From the NCBI GenBank assembly GCA_024280115.1, contig JAJRQT010000193.1, positions 1 through 58,133 of the forward strand: DNA of 58,133 nt, read 5' to 3'. Positions within the stretch are counted from its first letter, which is position 1. Every line of letters begins with the position of its first letter. The stretch comes from Bacteroidota bacterium (GTDB lineage: Bacteria; Bacteroidota; Bacteroidia; Cytophagales; Cyclobacteriaceae). Of this stretch, positions 17,949 through 26,250 are shown piece by piece. Position numbers and translations under genes: made by a program. The notes beneath the pieces were generated by a model. The model had not been told where the DNA came from, did no database searches, and was given only the letters and a program-made list of their open reading frames with translations.

Positions 17949-19184
17949 CTATTTTTTTGACTTATAATACATGGTACTGCAATTATTTGGAGTAAGAATC
18001 TCATTGGCAGATTCGATTATATCGTCTTTTGTGACTTTGTTGATGATGTCTATCTCCTCATTTACAAGGTTGGTATTTCCCAATGAGCTTGCAACTGCCA
18101 AACTGATGGACCGGTTTAGCAATTCGACTTTAGAAAAATACGTTGATGACTCTGATTGGTTTATAACTTTTCTTACTTCTTCTTCTTTGAGATTTTTTTT
18201 GAGTGATTCCACTTCTGCATCAATTAATTTTTCTGCTTCTCCAATCTCAACTTCGTTGTTTACTTTTCCGGAAATCACCAGTAACCCGGGGTCTGCAGAA
18301 CCAGTGATGTAAGCACTGATAGAATTAAAAATTTGTTGTTTTTTCACCAGGTTTTGATATAATCTTGATGATTTTCCCCTTCCTAACACATCACTCAACA
18401 GATCAGCAGTGACATATTTATCATCTATTCTTCCGGGCATATGGTAGGTTTTATAGATTGAGTTCAAGGGCACATTAGACTCAACTTCAAAATGTCTTCC
18501 TTCGACTTGAGAAGGTTCTGGAATAATAAGATCAAATCCATTTTGATATGATGAGATATCTCCAAACCATTTTTCGGTAAGATCCAGAGCCTGATCATGC
18601 TCGATATTTCCTGAAATGGTTATTATGGAATTATTTGGAGCATAGTACTTTTCATGAAAATCCTGAACATCATTTAGTGAAGCTTGTTCGATATGTTCTG
18701 GATTTTTCCCAATTGTGGGCCATTGGTAAGGATGAATTTTATATGCAAGTGGCCTGAGTTTTAACCACACATCGCCATAAGGGACATTGAGATATCTTTG
18801 CTTGAATTCCTCAATAACTACACTTTTTTGAGTTATAAGGCTTTTCTTATCAAGGTTCAGATGTTTCATTCTGTCGGACTCCACCCACAGGGCAGTTTCG
18901 ATATTATCTGATGTTAGAATAATATAATAATTAGTGATATCAGTATTGGTAAAAGCATTGTTTTCAGCGCCGATTTTTTGCAAGCTTTTATCGTAAGCTG
19001 GTACATTTTTTGACCCTCCAAACATTAAATGTTCAAATAAGTGAGCAAAACCTGTTTTATCAGGATGCTCATTTTTGGAGCCTACTTTATATAAAATATT
19101 CACGACAGCCAAGGGAGTGCTTTTATCGATATGGGTGATCAAAGTCAAGCCGTTTGGCAGTAGATGTTCTTTATAATTTATCAT
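17949..19184 (-). CDS. M16 family zinc metallopeptidase
   Basis: 411-residue peptidase of the pitrilysin/processing-peptidase family. The zinc-binding HLFEH (about residues 47-51, in 'GFAHLFEHLMFGGSKN') and the downstream glutamate helix (about 125-133, 'VVIEEFKQRY') are the inverted HxxEH...E site. Two M16 halves follow each other, the second lacking the motif, as usual. No signal peptide is seen, so it is probably cytoplasmic. In many Bacteroidota a second M16 gene lies next door; here there is none. A -7 box lies just upstream (19201-19208). Confidence 0.92.
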   Translation of the reverse strand: MINYKEHLLPNGLTLITHIDKSTPLAVVNILYKVGSKNEHPDKTGFAHLFEHLMFGGSKNVPAYDKSLQKIGAENNAFTNTDITNYYIILTSDNIETALWVESDRMKHLNLDKKSLITQKSVVIEEFKQRYLNVPYGDVWLKLRPLAYKIHPYQWPTIGKNPEHIEQASLNDVQDFHEKYYAPNNSIITISGNIEHDQALDLTEKWFGDISSYQNGFDLIIPEPSQVEGRHFEVESNVPLNSIYKTYHMPGRIDDKYVTADLLSDVLGRGKSSRLYQNLVKKQQIFNSISAYITGSADPGLLVISGKVNNEVEIGEAEKLIDAEVESLKKNLKEEEVRKVINQSESSTYFSKVELLNRSISLAVASSLGNTNLVNEEIDIINKVTKDDIIESANEILTPNNCSTMYYKSKK

Positions 19185-19200
19185 GTTTTTGAGAAAGCGT

Positions 19201-19208
19201 CAAAATTA
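19201..19208 (-). promoter_or_regulatory. -7 box of the M16 peptidase gene
   Basis: On the minus strand this reads TAATTTTG, a perfect TAnnTTTG, 17 bases from the ATG at 19184. No clear TTG lies at the -33 distance, so the assignment is tentative. Confidence 0.4.
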
Positions 19209-19340
19209 CAATTAAATAAAGAATAAATCTGTAATTGTCGATGTTGCAGGATTTTATGAAAAAAAGAATACTATTTTCCTGCATATATTACAATTGGCAG
19301 CTAAAACAAGCGTAATTACTATATAGAACATTGAAATTGA

Positions 19341-19348
19341 TATCTTTG
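19341..19348 (+). promoter_or_regulatory. -7 box upstream of the repeat protein
   Basis: TATCTTTG at 19341-19348 is a perfect TAnnTTTG. Transcription would start near 19355, leaving about 50-70 bases before the TTG starts of the next gene. A matching -33 TTG is not seen at the right distance. Confidence 0.45.
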
Positions 19349-19402
19349 AAATTAAATGTGTGAATAGATATCAGATTCACCCTAAAAAGCGCGAATTCAG
19401 TT

Positions 19403-21718
19403 TTGATAAACAGGTTAACATATTTGAAAGGGGGGAAAAGCGTCCTATTGCTTTGCTGCTTTGTATTGGGCGCGATTTTTATTATACCTTCAAATTTATC
19501 AGCGCAATCAGTATTAAAATCAGAAAAACGCGAATTAAAGAAGCGCAAATCATCTGAGAAATCCAGGAAGAGAAAAAGCAAAGGCAATTTAAAGGGGAAA
19601 AGTAATCTTTTACAGAAGTCCTACTACAGAAATAGATCAAATCAAACACGGTATCCTGGCAATATCTCGTTAGATCCAAAGCCGAAGGATTTTACAGCAA
19701 TTAAAGAGCGCACAGAGAAAAATCCCGAAAGGAAAAAATTAAAATCTCATAAATCAAGAGAATCATACTTCCGGGCGAGCTCTAATAAAATGCAAAAAAG
19801 TTTTGGGAATAGTGCCGCTTTGAGAAAAAATCCAAGACTCAATTCTAAGTACAATTCCAAAATTCTTTCTTCAAGCAAAGGCAATATAAAAAGAACGCCT
19901 TTGAAAAGAAGTTATAAGAAGTCAAGTCGCAAAATGCAAAAAAATGCGGGCAATATATATTTGCAACCCGCAGCCAAAAGAAAAGATTTCAACGAGATAA
20001 AATCCAGGGTAGAGAAAAATCCCGGAAAGACCATGGCCAGCAGACAAAGGCGTAAAAAGAAAAGGGCTTTTAACAATTCTTTATTAACGCAAACTTATAG
20101 GGGAGATGTCAATGTAAAAGCTCAAAAGTCTAAAAAGCAGGCCGGGCAATATGATTCACGGGTAATTCAAAAATCCTCAGGCAACTTAAAAGCAAGAGGA
20201 GTAAAGTCTGCTGAGAACAGGAGGAAGTATAATTCTGCATCTTCTGCAAGCTATCAGGGTAATATAGTGCTCCCGGCAAGAAATTCTAAAAGGCTCAGGT
20301 ATGAATATATGTCTAAAGTTGCTCAAAAAAATAAGGGAAATATAAAGCGGTCATCGAAAACTTCTGGTCCTCAGGACACGGGCAATTATAGTGGCGATTT
20401 GCAGACAAATGATAAGAGAGGCAAGAAGCAGTGGCAAAAATATAAGGCCAACAAACAATCACAATATTCGGGAAATATAAAAGGGCATTCAAAATCTATT
20501 GCACCTAATTTTTCTGCGAATTGGAGTGGTGATATCAAGTCAAATGATAAAAGAGGGAAGAAACAGTGGCAAAAATACAAGTCTAATAAGCAAACTCAAT
20601 ATTCCGGAGATGTAAAAAGATCTTCCAAAGTACTTGGCCCTCAATATACTTCCAATTATAGCGGTGATATTAAGTCAAATGATAAGAGAGGTAAAAAGCA
20701 ATGGCAGAAATATAAGTCGAATAGACTAACTCAATATTCCGGAGATTTGAATAGGCGGAATAACCAGCCCAATACCGGAAGCATCACTCAAATCACACAA
20801 AGTGCCGGTAACATAAAGGTTTATTCCAAAAATAAACAGGATAAATATAAAAAGAGAAATTCTAAGAATCTGGGTGGCTATTCGGGAAATATCCGGGCAA
20901 CATCTAAAAAATCCAAAGATCAGCAATTGCAGGGGAAATCCATGAATTTCACGGCTTATGAAGGGCATCAGAAAGTATTATCCAAAAGAAGGCAGGATAA
21001 ATTCATGTTAAGAGATTCGAAAATCACGGGTAGTTATTCTGGTAACCTCACAGGCATTTCACCGAAAAACAGAAAGCAGGCCCTTGAAGGGAAGTCGTTA
21101 AATTATGCTGAATACAGCGGTAATGTAAAAGTTAGAAATCAAAGGAAATCCGGTAGCAGACAACCAAAGGTTAATTCCAATATGGCAGCATACCAGGGAG
21201 ATGTTGTGGTTACATCCAGAGATAAGAATAAGCTCCAATATGAATATGTTTCAATTACTCAGCATAATTACACCGGAGAAATAAAAGTTAAAAAGTATAA
21301 TAAGTGGTTGGATAGCAGAAAAGCTAAGTCTGCTGAAATGGCAAGCTTCCAGGGGAATATTAAAGTTGCTACAAGAGATTCAAATGAAAGGCAGTTTGAG
21401 CATATGTCGAAGACTGCTCACAATTTCACAGGGAATCTGAAGATTAAAAAACAATACGCAAGAGAACGATATTACAGAAATATCTCTGACCGGAATCAGC
21501 AAATCACGGGAAATTTCAGAACAAAAACGCGGTTGGCTAAGGATATTAATGAGCAAATTATCTCGGCAAAAGTTCACAACTACCAGGGAGGTCCAAAGAC
21601 AAGTTTATTCTCAAGAATATGGTTAAATTTGTTTGACAATAGCGGGAAACTGGAAAAAACTGACAATAGAACTAAAAAACCTAAGTATGACACAAGAGAA
21701 TCAAAGATCTGGTATTAG
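19403..21718 (+). CDS. Secreted lysine-rich repeat protein with [YWF]xG[ND][ILV] motifs, unknown function
   Basis: 771 residues; I do not recognise the family. The N-terminus is a signal peptide ('SVLLLCCFVLGAIFIIPSNLSAQ'). The rest is highly basic and almost wholly built from about 25 imperfect copies of a 20-25-residue unit with the core [YWFA]-x-G-[ND]-[ILV]-[KR], e.g. YSGNIK, YQGDVV, WSGDIK, KGNIKR, FTGNLK, followed by a Lys/Arg/Ser/Gln-rich spacer with 'YEYMSK'-like bits. In the middle (20384-20790) 45-residue units carrying 'NDKRGKKQWQKYK' occur three times. Start codons are TTG: 19403, or 19424 giving a shorter signal peptide; no ATG is available. The gene is followed 3 bases later by ytxJ. 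A secreted polycationic surface or matrix protein is possible but is a guess. Confidence 0.8.
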   Translation: MINRLTYLKGGKSVLLLCCFVLGAIFIIPSNLSAQSVLKSEKRELKKRKSSEKSRKRKSKGNLKGKSNLLQKSYYRNRSNQTRYPGNISLDPKPKDFTAIKERTEKNPERKKLKSHKSRESYFRASSNKMQKSFGNSAALRKNPRLNSKYNSKILSSSKGNIKRTPLKRSYKKSSRKMQKNAGNIYLQPAAKRKDFNEIKSRVEKNPGKTMASRQRRKKKRAFNNSLLTQTYRGDVNVKAQKSKKQAGQYDSRVIQKSSGNLKARGVKSAENRRKYNSASSASYQGNIVLPARNSKRLRYEYMSKVAQKNKGNIKRSSKTSGPQDTGNYSGDLQTNDKRGKKQWQKYKANKQSQYSGNIKGHSKSIAPNFSANWSGDIKSNDKRGKKQWQKYKSNKQTQYSGDVKRSSKVLGPQYTSNYSGDIKSNDKRGKKQWQKYKSNRLTQYSGDLNRRNNQPNTGSITQITQSAGNIKVYSKNKQDKYKKRNSKNLGGYSGNIRATSKKSKDQQLQGKSMNFTAYEGHQKVLSKRRQDKFMLRDSKITGSYSGNLTGISPKNRKQALEGKSLNYAEYSGNVKVRNQRKSGSRQPKVNSNMAAYQGDVVVTSRDKNKLQYEYVSITQHNYTGEIKVKKYNKWLDSRKAKSAEMASFQGNIKVATRDSNERQFEHMSKTAHNFTGNLKIKKQYARERYYRNISDRNQQITGNFRTKTRLAKDINEQIISAKVHNYQGGPKTSLFSRIWLNLFDNSGKLEKTDNRTKKPKYDTRESKIWY
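20384..20790 (+). repeat. 135-bp tandem repeat inside the repeat-protein gene
   Basis: The segments starting at 20384, 20519 and 20654 align with an exact 135-base period (45 codons). Each encodes [YW]-S-G-D, then NDKRGKKQWQKYK and a second YSG[DN] core. The copies differ by scattered, mostly silent changes, while all other units in the protein have diverged much further, so this is a recent expansion. Confidence 0.8.
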
Positions 21719-21721
21719 CTG

Positions 21722-22057
21722 ATGAAATGGAATAAATTAGAATCTTCGGAAACACTGACTGAAATGATCCAACAATCATTCGAGTCTCCTTTGATAGTTT
21801 ATAAACACAGCTCAAGATGTTCAATAAGCACTTTGGCATTGAGCAGGTTGCAGTCTGATAATTATGAAGCAGAGCTTTATTTTCTTGATATTATAGGCTT
21901 TCGGGAAATTTCAAACGAGATTGAAAAACGATTTAAAGTAATACACCAATCTCCTCAATTGCTGATTATTCATAAAGGTGAGTGCGTATTCAATACCTCT
22001 CATCTGGACATTTCAGCCCCTGTTGTAGAAAAGCAACTCGCTTTACTTTCCGATTGA
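21722..22057 (+). CDS. ytxJ: Monothiol bacilliredoxin YtxJ
   Basis: 111-residue thioredoxin-fold protein with the single-cysteine motif 'YKHSSRCSISTLAL' (about residues 27-40), the signature of the bacillithiol-associated YtxJ family (formerly DUF2847). It is thought to remove bacillithiol from mixed disulfides on proteins in the cytoplasm. It begins 3 bases after the stop of the repeat protein, so it is translated from the same message, an odd pairing of a cytoplasmic redox protein with a secreted one. Together with bshC at 9.7 kb it shows that bacillithiol is the low-molecular-weight thiol here. Confidence 0.9.
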   Translation: MKWNKLESSETLTEMIQQSFESPLIVYKHSSRCSISTLALSRLQSDNYEAELYFLDIIGFREISNEIEKRFKVIHQSPQLLIIHKGECVFNTSHLDISAPVVEKQLALLSD

Positions 22058-22170
22058 ACTTTCTGCAGATTTAATATTTGCGAATAGAATCATTCCAACA
22101 ATTATCGGCTCGAATCAATAATTATTTATATTCAATGTCGCGCAGGGAATATTATTATAAGTTCTTTAAT

Positions 22171-22200
22171 TTTGGATTTACAATCAATAAACTAAATTTG
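22171..22200 (+). promoter_or_regulatory. Promoter that fixes the start of the barrel-like gene
   Basis: TTTG (22171-22174), 18 bases, then TAAATTTG (22193-22200), a full match to the Bacteroidota promoter. Transcription from about 22206 makes the ATG at 22219 the first usable start. Confidence 0.7.
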
Positions 22201-22218
22201 TGTATTGGCGTTATACCT

Positions 22219-22956
22219 ATGAATAATTATTCTATGGGCAAAGTAGCAACCGTATTTATAGCTTTAGTACTTGTTTTGTCATGTTTCCAAAAGTCGCATG
22301 CACAATACAGTGGTAACTATGATTACAGTTCAGAAAAAATCTGGGGTATTACCAAAGCTACGAACAGTGGACTGATTGGAGGTTTTCTTTTCAAATATGC
22401 AAAAGAGTTGAAAGAAGGAAGGTTTCATGGCGGGATATTGGAAATAGTAAATATTAAGCATCCGCAAGAGCAAAGATATTATTCGGAGTCGGGAAATACT
22501 TTTAAATGGGGGAAAGAAAATTATTTATATAGTATCCGGCTTTCCTATGTACGAGAATTTACTTTCTTTAAAAAAGCCAATACCCAGGGAGTTCAGGTAA
22601 ATGGTTTGATCGCCGCCGGTCCTACATTGGGTCTTGAGGCACCTTATTATGTTGAAGTAAAGGCTGGCCAGTTTACAGTAAAAGAACCCTATGATCCCAA
22701 TAAACATAAATATTCTGATATAATAGGTACAGGAAATATTCTTCAGGGTGTTGGGCAATCAAAGATAGTTCCCGGCTTAAATCTCAAAGCAGGACTGGCT
22801 TTCGAATTTGGAACCTTTAAATCAAATGTAGTGGGAATAGAGGTTGGATTTCAGGTAGATGCTTTCACCAGAGATATCATGATGATGCCAACCACTGAAA
22901 ATTATAACATTTTCCCGTCAGCCTATGCAACCCTCTTTTATGGCTCAAGGCGTTAA
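22219..22956 (+). CDS. Predicted outer-membrane beta-barrel protein, unknown function
   Basis: 245 residues from ATG 22219. The reading frame stays open upstream to 22078, but the promoter at 22171-22200 and the signal peptide that begins right at 22219 ('MGKVATVFIALVLVLSCFQKSHAQ') both support the later start. After the signal peptide come amphipathic beta strands ending in aromatic residues ('LYSIRLSYVREFTFF', 'GLNLKAGLAFEFG', 'NVVGIEVGFQVDAF', 'SAYATLFYG'), as in small Bacteroidota porin-like proteins. No family could be named. lipA follows 64 bases downstream with its own -7 box, so they are probably separate units. Confidence 0.65.
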   Translation: MNNYSMGKVATVFIALVLVLSCFQKSHAQYSGNYDYSSEKIWGITKATNSGLIGGFLFKYAKELKEGRFHGGILEIVNIKHPQEQRYYSESGNTFKWGKENYLYSIRLSYVREFTFFKKANTQGVQVNGLIAAGPTLGLEAPYYVEVKAGQFTVKEPYDPNKHKYSDIIGTGNILQGVGQSKIVPGLNLKAGLAFEFGTFKSNVVGIEVGFQVDAFTRDIMMMPTTENYNIFPSAYATLFYGSRR

Positions 22957-22993
22957 CCGGCAATTGTTACCTAGAATTTTTCCATAAAGCTAT

Positions 22994-23001
22994 TATCTTT
23001 G
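22994..23001 (+). promoter_or_regulatory. -7 box of lipA
   Basis: TATCTTTG, 19 bases before the lipA ATG. Perfect TAnnTTTG, no clear -33 partner at 17-20 bases. Confidence 0.45.
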
Positions 23002-23020
23002 CATTTCTAAAATCATAAAA

Positions 23021-23896
23021 ATGATAGAATCACCGGTAGTGAATGAAAATAAGGAGTTGAGACCAAGAAAGCCAAAATGGTTGAGGGTAAAGCTACCTGT
23101 TGGAAAAGAATACCTAAAAGTCCGGGAACTTGTTGATCAGTATAAGTTACATACCATATGTGAAAGTGGTAATTGCCCAAATATGGGTGAATGTTGGGGC
23201 AATGGTACTGCCACCTTTATGATCCTTGGAAATGTGTGTACCAGAGGGTGCTCTTTTTGCGCTGTTGCTACCGGCAGACCTCCAGAGTATGATGAGGATG
23301 AACCTGAAAGAGTAGCCATGGCCATCCAATTGATGAAGGTAAAGCATGCTGTAATCACTTCGGTAAACCGCGATGAACTGAAGGACCGGGGAGCTGAAAT
23401 CTGGTATCAGACAGTTGTGAAAATTAAAGATTTAAGTCCGGCTACTACCATAGAAACTCTGATCCCGGATGTAAAGAATACATGGGATGCATTGATCAGG
23501 ATGATTAGTGGAGGGCAGGAGATTGTTTCCCACAACCTCGAAACTGTCGAAAGATTGTACAGAAGAGTTAGGCCCCAGGGAAAATATGAAAGGAGTCTCG
23601 ATCAGATAAAAAGAACAAAAGCATTTGGTAAGAAAACAAAGTCTGGCATCATGGTTGGCCTGGGTGAGAAAGATGAAGAAGTTTTTAAAACCATGGAAGA
23701 CCTGGCAGCTCACGGGTGCGATGTTATGACTATTGGCCAATATTTACAACCGACAAAACTCCATCATGAGGTATTGGAATTTGTACATCCTGATAAGTTT
23801 GAATTATATCGTGAAGAAGGTTTGAAAAGAGGACTTTCTTACGTGGAATCCGGACCCCTTGTTCGATCTTCCTATCATGCAGAAAAGCATGTTTGA
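23021..23896 (+). CDS. lipA: Lipoyl synthase
   Basis: Radical-SAM enzyme that inserts two sulfur atoms into octanoyl groups on lipoyl domains such as those of SucB in this window. The 291-residue protein has the auxiliary [4Fe-4S] motif CESGNCPNMGEC (about 45-56), the radical-SAM motif CTRGCSFC (about 71-78) and the C-terminal 'GPLVRSSYHAEK', whose Arg-Ser-Ser-Tyr holds the serine ligand of the auxiliary cluster. The length and start agree with the family. No lipB is adjacent. Confidence 0.96.
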   Translation: MIESPVVNENKELRPRKPKWLRVKLPVGKEYLKVRELVDQYKLHTICESGNCPNMGECWGNGTATFMILGNVCTRGCSFCAVATGRPPEYDEDEPERVAMAIQLMKVKHAVITSVNRDELKDRGAEIWYQTVVKIKDLSPATTIETLIPDVKNTWDALIRMISGGQEIVSHNLETVERLYRRVRPQGKYERSLDQIKRTKAFGKKTKSGIMVGLGEKDEEVFKTMEDLAAHGCDVMTIGQYLQPTKLHHEVLEFVHPDKFELYREEGLKRGLSYVESGPLVRSSYHAEKHV

Positions 23897-24357
23897 TGTT
23901 GGTAGTACAATTCACTAAAAAAAATGAACAAGTGAATAAAAGATCAAAAGTATATTTGAATTGTGAAGTATAACATTGAGCCAGGCTTCAGCATCCGGTT
24001 TTCAAATGTTCATAATTTTTTTAAATGAGGTGAATAGTACTGATATTTAATCCTGAGCTTCGCCATGTATTTTTCTAAAAGAAAAAAGTACGCTTCTTTG
24101 AAAACTTAATAATCCATTTTTTAACCCGATACTGTATTATGACAGGAAGATTGCTGTCATATTTCAATATAAATCCTTCTTACTGCAACCCTTATTTTAT
24201 TGTGTGCTTTTCCTTACAGATTTAGTTTTGCATAATTATTTTATTTGCGGAGAAACAGAATAAATACAATGCAACAAACAATGTTGATTTTCTCAAATAA
24301 AAATCAGGTGCTCAATTATTTTAGAAAATAAATTATATAGATAAAAAAAATTGAACT
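23897..24357. other. 461-base spacer between lipA and the thioredoxin gene
   Basis: AT-rich and without a convincing reading frame or RNA gene. It contains the promoter at 24200-24230 and nothing else that I can support. Confidence 0.6.
24200..24230 (+). promoter_or_regulatory. Promoter of the thioredoxin/TrxR/OsmC cluster
   Basis: TTG (24200-24202), 20 bases, TAGTTTTG (24223-24230). The predicted leader is about 120 bases, long enough for further control, but no known riboswitch was recognised. Confidence 0.5.
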
Positions 24358-24705
24358 ATGAACATGCTACAAACAGGTCTTAAGGAGGTAGAAACGAGAT
24401 CAGAACTGGAGAAAATTATCAATGAAAACGAAAATGTGATGGTTTGTTGTGGGCGAATGGGCCCGATGTGCCTTCCTGTATATGATGTGATGGAAGAGTT
24501 GGAAGAAGAACGCGAAAACGTTAAATTTTACACAATGGCTTTTGATAATTCTGAAGCAGAGGTTATCATCAATGCGCCGGAATGCCGGGGGTTTATGGGT
24601 TTGCCCTTTACGATGTATTATAAAAATGGACAAACGGTAAAAGCGACGAGCAGTATTCAGAATATGGAGCAAATCACAGGAATTTTAGATGAACATTTCA
24701 AATAA
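24358..24705 (+). CDS. Thioredoxin-like protein with atypical active site
   Basis: 115 residues with a thioredoxin-like course: strand 'NVMVCC', active-site loop, helix 'YDVMEELEEE', strand 'VKFYTMAFDN', 'GFMGLPFTMYYKNGQTV' with the cis-proline (Leu-Pro), and a final helix. The usual W-C-G-P-C is replaced by 'CCGRMGPMC': when the second catalytic Cys is aligned with the final Cys, the nucleophile position is Gly, and two other cysteines sit 6-7 residues upstream. One more Cys (APECRG) lies before the cis-proline. No signal peptide, so cytoplasmic. It precedes a TrxR-like flavoprotein by 76 bases, suggesting these are redox partners. Confidence 0.8.
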   Translation: MNMLQTGLKEVETRSELEKIINENENVMVCCGRMGPMCLPVYDVMEELEEERENVKFYTMAFDNSEAEVIINAPECRGFMGLPFTMYYKNGQTVKATSSIQNMEQITGILDEHFK

Positions 24706-24781
24706 CTATTGAATCGGCTGAATATATTAATAACCGACAAAATTTTATTTTTTAGATTAATCGATATAAAGCAAAGAAAAG

Positions 24782-25702
24782 ATGAATGATGTATTTGATG
24801 TAATGATCCTTGGAGGCGGAGCCGCTGGATTATCTGCCGGAATTTATTCATCTAGAGCAAAACTTTCAACTTTAATATTGAACGAGGGCGCTCTGGGTGG
24901 ACAAATGGTACTCACTGATGAAATAGCCAATTATCCGGGAGTTGAGACTACCAATGGATACAAGGTGGCCAATACCATGAAAAAGCAAGCTAAAGATTTT
25001 GGATGCAAAATAAAGTCCAATGTCAGTATTGCTAAATATGCATTTCATGGCGATGTAAAGGAAGTTGAGCTGAAAGACGGGAGGAAATTTCAAGCTAAAT
25101 CTGTTATCCTTGCTCCTGGAGGTAAATCGATAACACTTAACATTCCGGGAGAAGGTGCATTTCAGGGCAAAGGAATTTCCTATTGTGCGACTTGTGATGG
25201 CGATTTTTTCACCGACAAAGAAATTATTGTCGTTGGTGGGGGAAATTCTGCGCTGGAAGAAGCGGTAACTTTAACCAACTATGCATCAAAAGTAACAATC
25301 GTTCATCAATTTGATCATTTTCAAGCATTCGAGCATGCGGTAGAAGAAGCTAAAAGTAATCCGAAAATTGACTTTATTATGAAAACGGAACTCCGTCAAT
25401 TTATGGGAAACGGAAAGCTTCAGCAGGTTACGATGGAGCATTTGTCCAATGGAAATGTTGAAGAAATGGATGTTGATGGAGTGTTTATTTTTATTGGCTA
25501 TAAACCAAATACTGAAAGTCTAAAAGGTGTCATAAGTCTGAATGAGAAAAATGAAATAATTACTGATTCCGAAATGAAAACTAATATTCCCGGGGTTTTC
25601 GCTGCAGGGGATTGCATTGTGAAAAAATACCGGCAGGTGACAACGGCAGTCGCGGATGGAACTATTGCAGCCCTATCTGCTGTTGAATATTTGAAGAATT
25701 GA
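24782..25702 (+). CDS. Thioredoxin reductase-like flavoprotein lacking the NADPH arginine motif
   Basis: 306-residue low-Mr thioredoxin reductase fold: FAD motif GGGAAGLSAGIYSSRA (about 11-26), redox CATC followed by DGDFF (about 138-146), dinucleotide motif GGGNSALEEA (about 155-164), and the C-terminal FAD motif 'GVFAAGDC'. The canonical HRRxxxR that holds the 2'-phosphate of NADPH is here 'HQFDHFQ' (about 181), with all three Arg replaced. This suggests NADH or another electron donor, though it may still be a real thioredoxin reductase (trxB). Partner genes: the atypical thioredoxin upstream and OsmC downstream. Confidence 0.88.
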   Translation: MNDVFDVMILGGGAAGLSAGIYSSRAKLSTLILNEGALGGQMVLTDEIANYPGVETTNGYKVANTMKKQAKDFGCKIKSNVSIAKYAFHGDVKEVELKDGRKFQAKSVILAPGGKSITLNIPGEGAFQGKGISYCATCDGDFFTDKEIIVVGGGNSALEEAVTLTNYASKVTIVHQFDHFQAFEHAVEEAKSNPKIDFIMKTELRQFMGNGKLQQVTMEHLSNGNVEEMDVDGVFIFIGYKPNTESLKGVISLNEKNEIITDSEMKTNIPGVFAAGDCIVKKYRQVTTAVADGTIAALSAVEYLKN

Positions 25703-25796
25703 GTTCCCAGATTGATTTTTGAAGATGATATTTTATTTGTCGATATAAAATGAATCTGTTTGATTTATTTACTATTAACTAAAAAATAAAAAAAGT

Positions 25797-26231
25797 ATGG
25801 CAAAAGCAGAAATACAAGTGAACTGGCTGGATAAAATGGCCTTTTCTACAGAAGTAAACGGACATAAAATTATTCTTGATGCAGTTCCTGAAGTAGGAGG
25901 GGAGGACCGTGGTCCGCGCCCAAAACCTTTCATGCTGGTAGCCCTTGGAGGATGTACTGCGATGGATGTAATTTCCATACTGAAGAAAATGCGCGTCGAG
26001 GTAGAGGATTTTAATGTAAAAGTTCAAGGTGATCTGACAGAGGAGCATCCTATGCATTTTCACAAAATCCATGTTATTTATGAATTTAAAGGAAAAGACC
26101 TGCCTATGGATAAGCTGCAAAAGGCTGTGAATCTTTCCGAAGAACGATATTGTGGGGTAAGCGTTACTTATAGAAAGGCGATGGAAATGACCTCCGAAAT
26201 ACGCGTGGTCGATGAAGTAATAGCTCAATAA
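25797..26231 (+). CDS. OsmC family peroxiredoxin-like protein
   Basis: 144 residues of the OsmC/Ohr fold. The two redox cysteines are in 'ALGGCTAMD' (about 57) and 'EERYCGVS' (about 121), the positions used to reduce organic hydroperoxides. The sequence resembles the general OsmC/YhfA branch more than Ohr. It lies 94 bases after the TrxR gene on the same strand and ends at a strong terminator, so the three genes look like one redox operon. Confidence 0.9.
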   Translation: MAKAEIQVNWLDKMAFSTEVNGHKIILDAVPEVGGEDRGPRPKPFMLVALGGCTAMDVISILKKMRVEVEDFNVKVQGDLTEEHPMHFHKIHVIYEFKGKDLPMDKLQKAVNLSEERYCGVSVTYRKAMEMTSEIRVVDEVIAQ

Positions 26232-26250
26232 ACAAATTATTGACACCCCG

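Noticed and set aside
19201..19440. ATG start for the repeat protein
   Set aside because: No in-frame ATG exists before the signal peptide; only TTG codons at 19403 and 19424 are usable.
24203..24357. Riboswitch in the leader of the thioredoxin gene
   Set aside because: Leader is long (about 120 bases) but AT-rich without any recognisable conserved riboswitch core.
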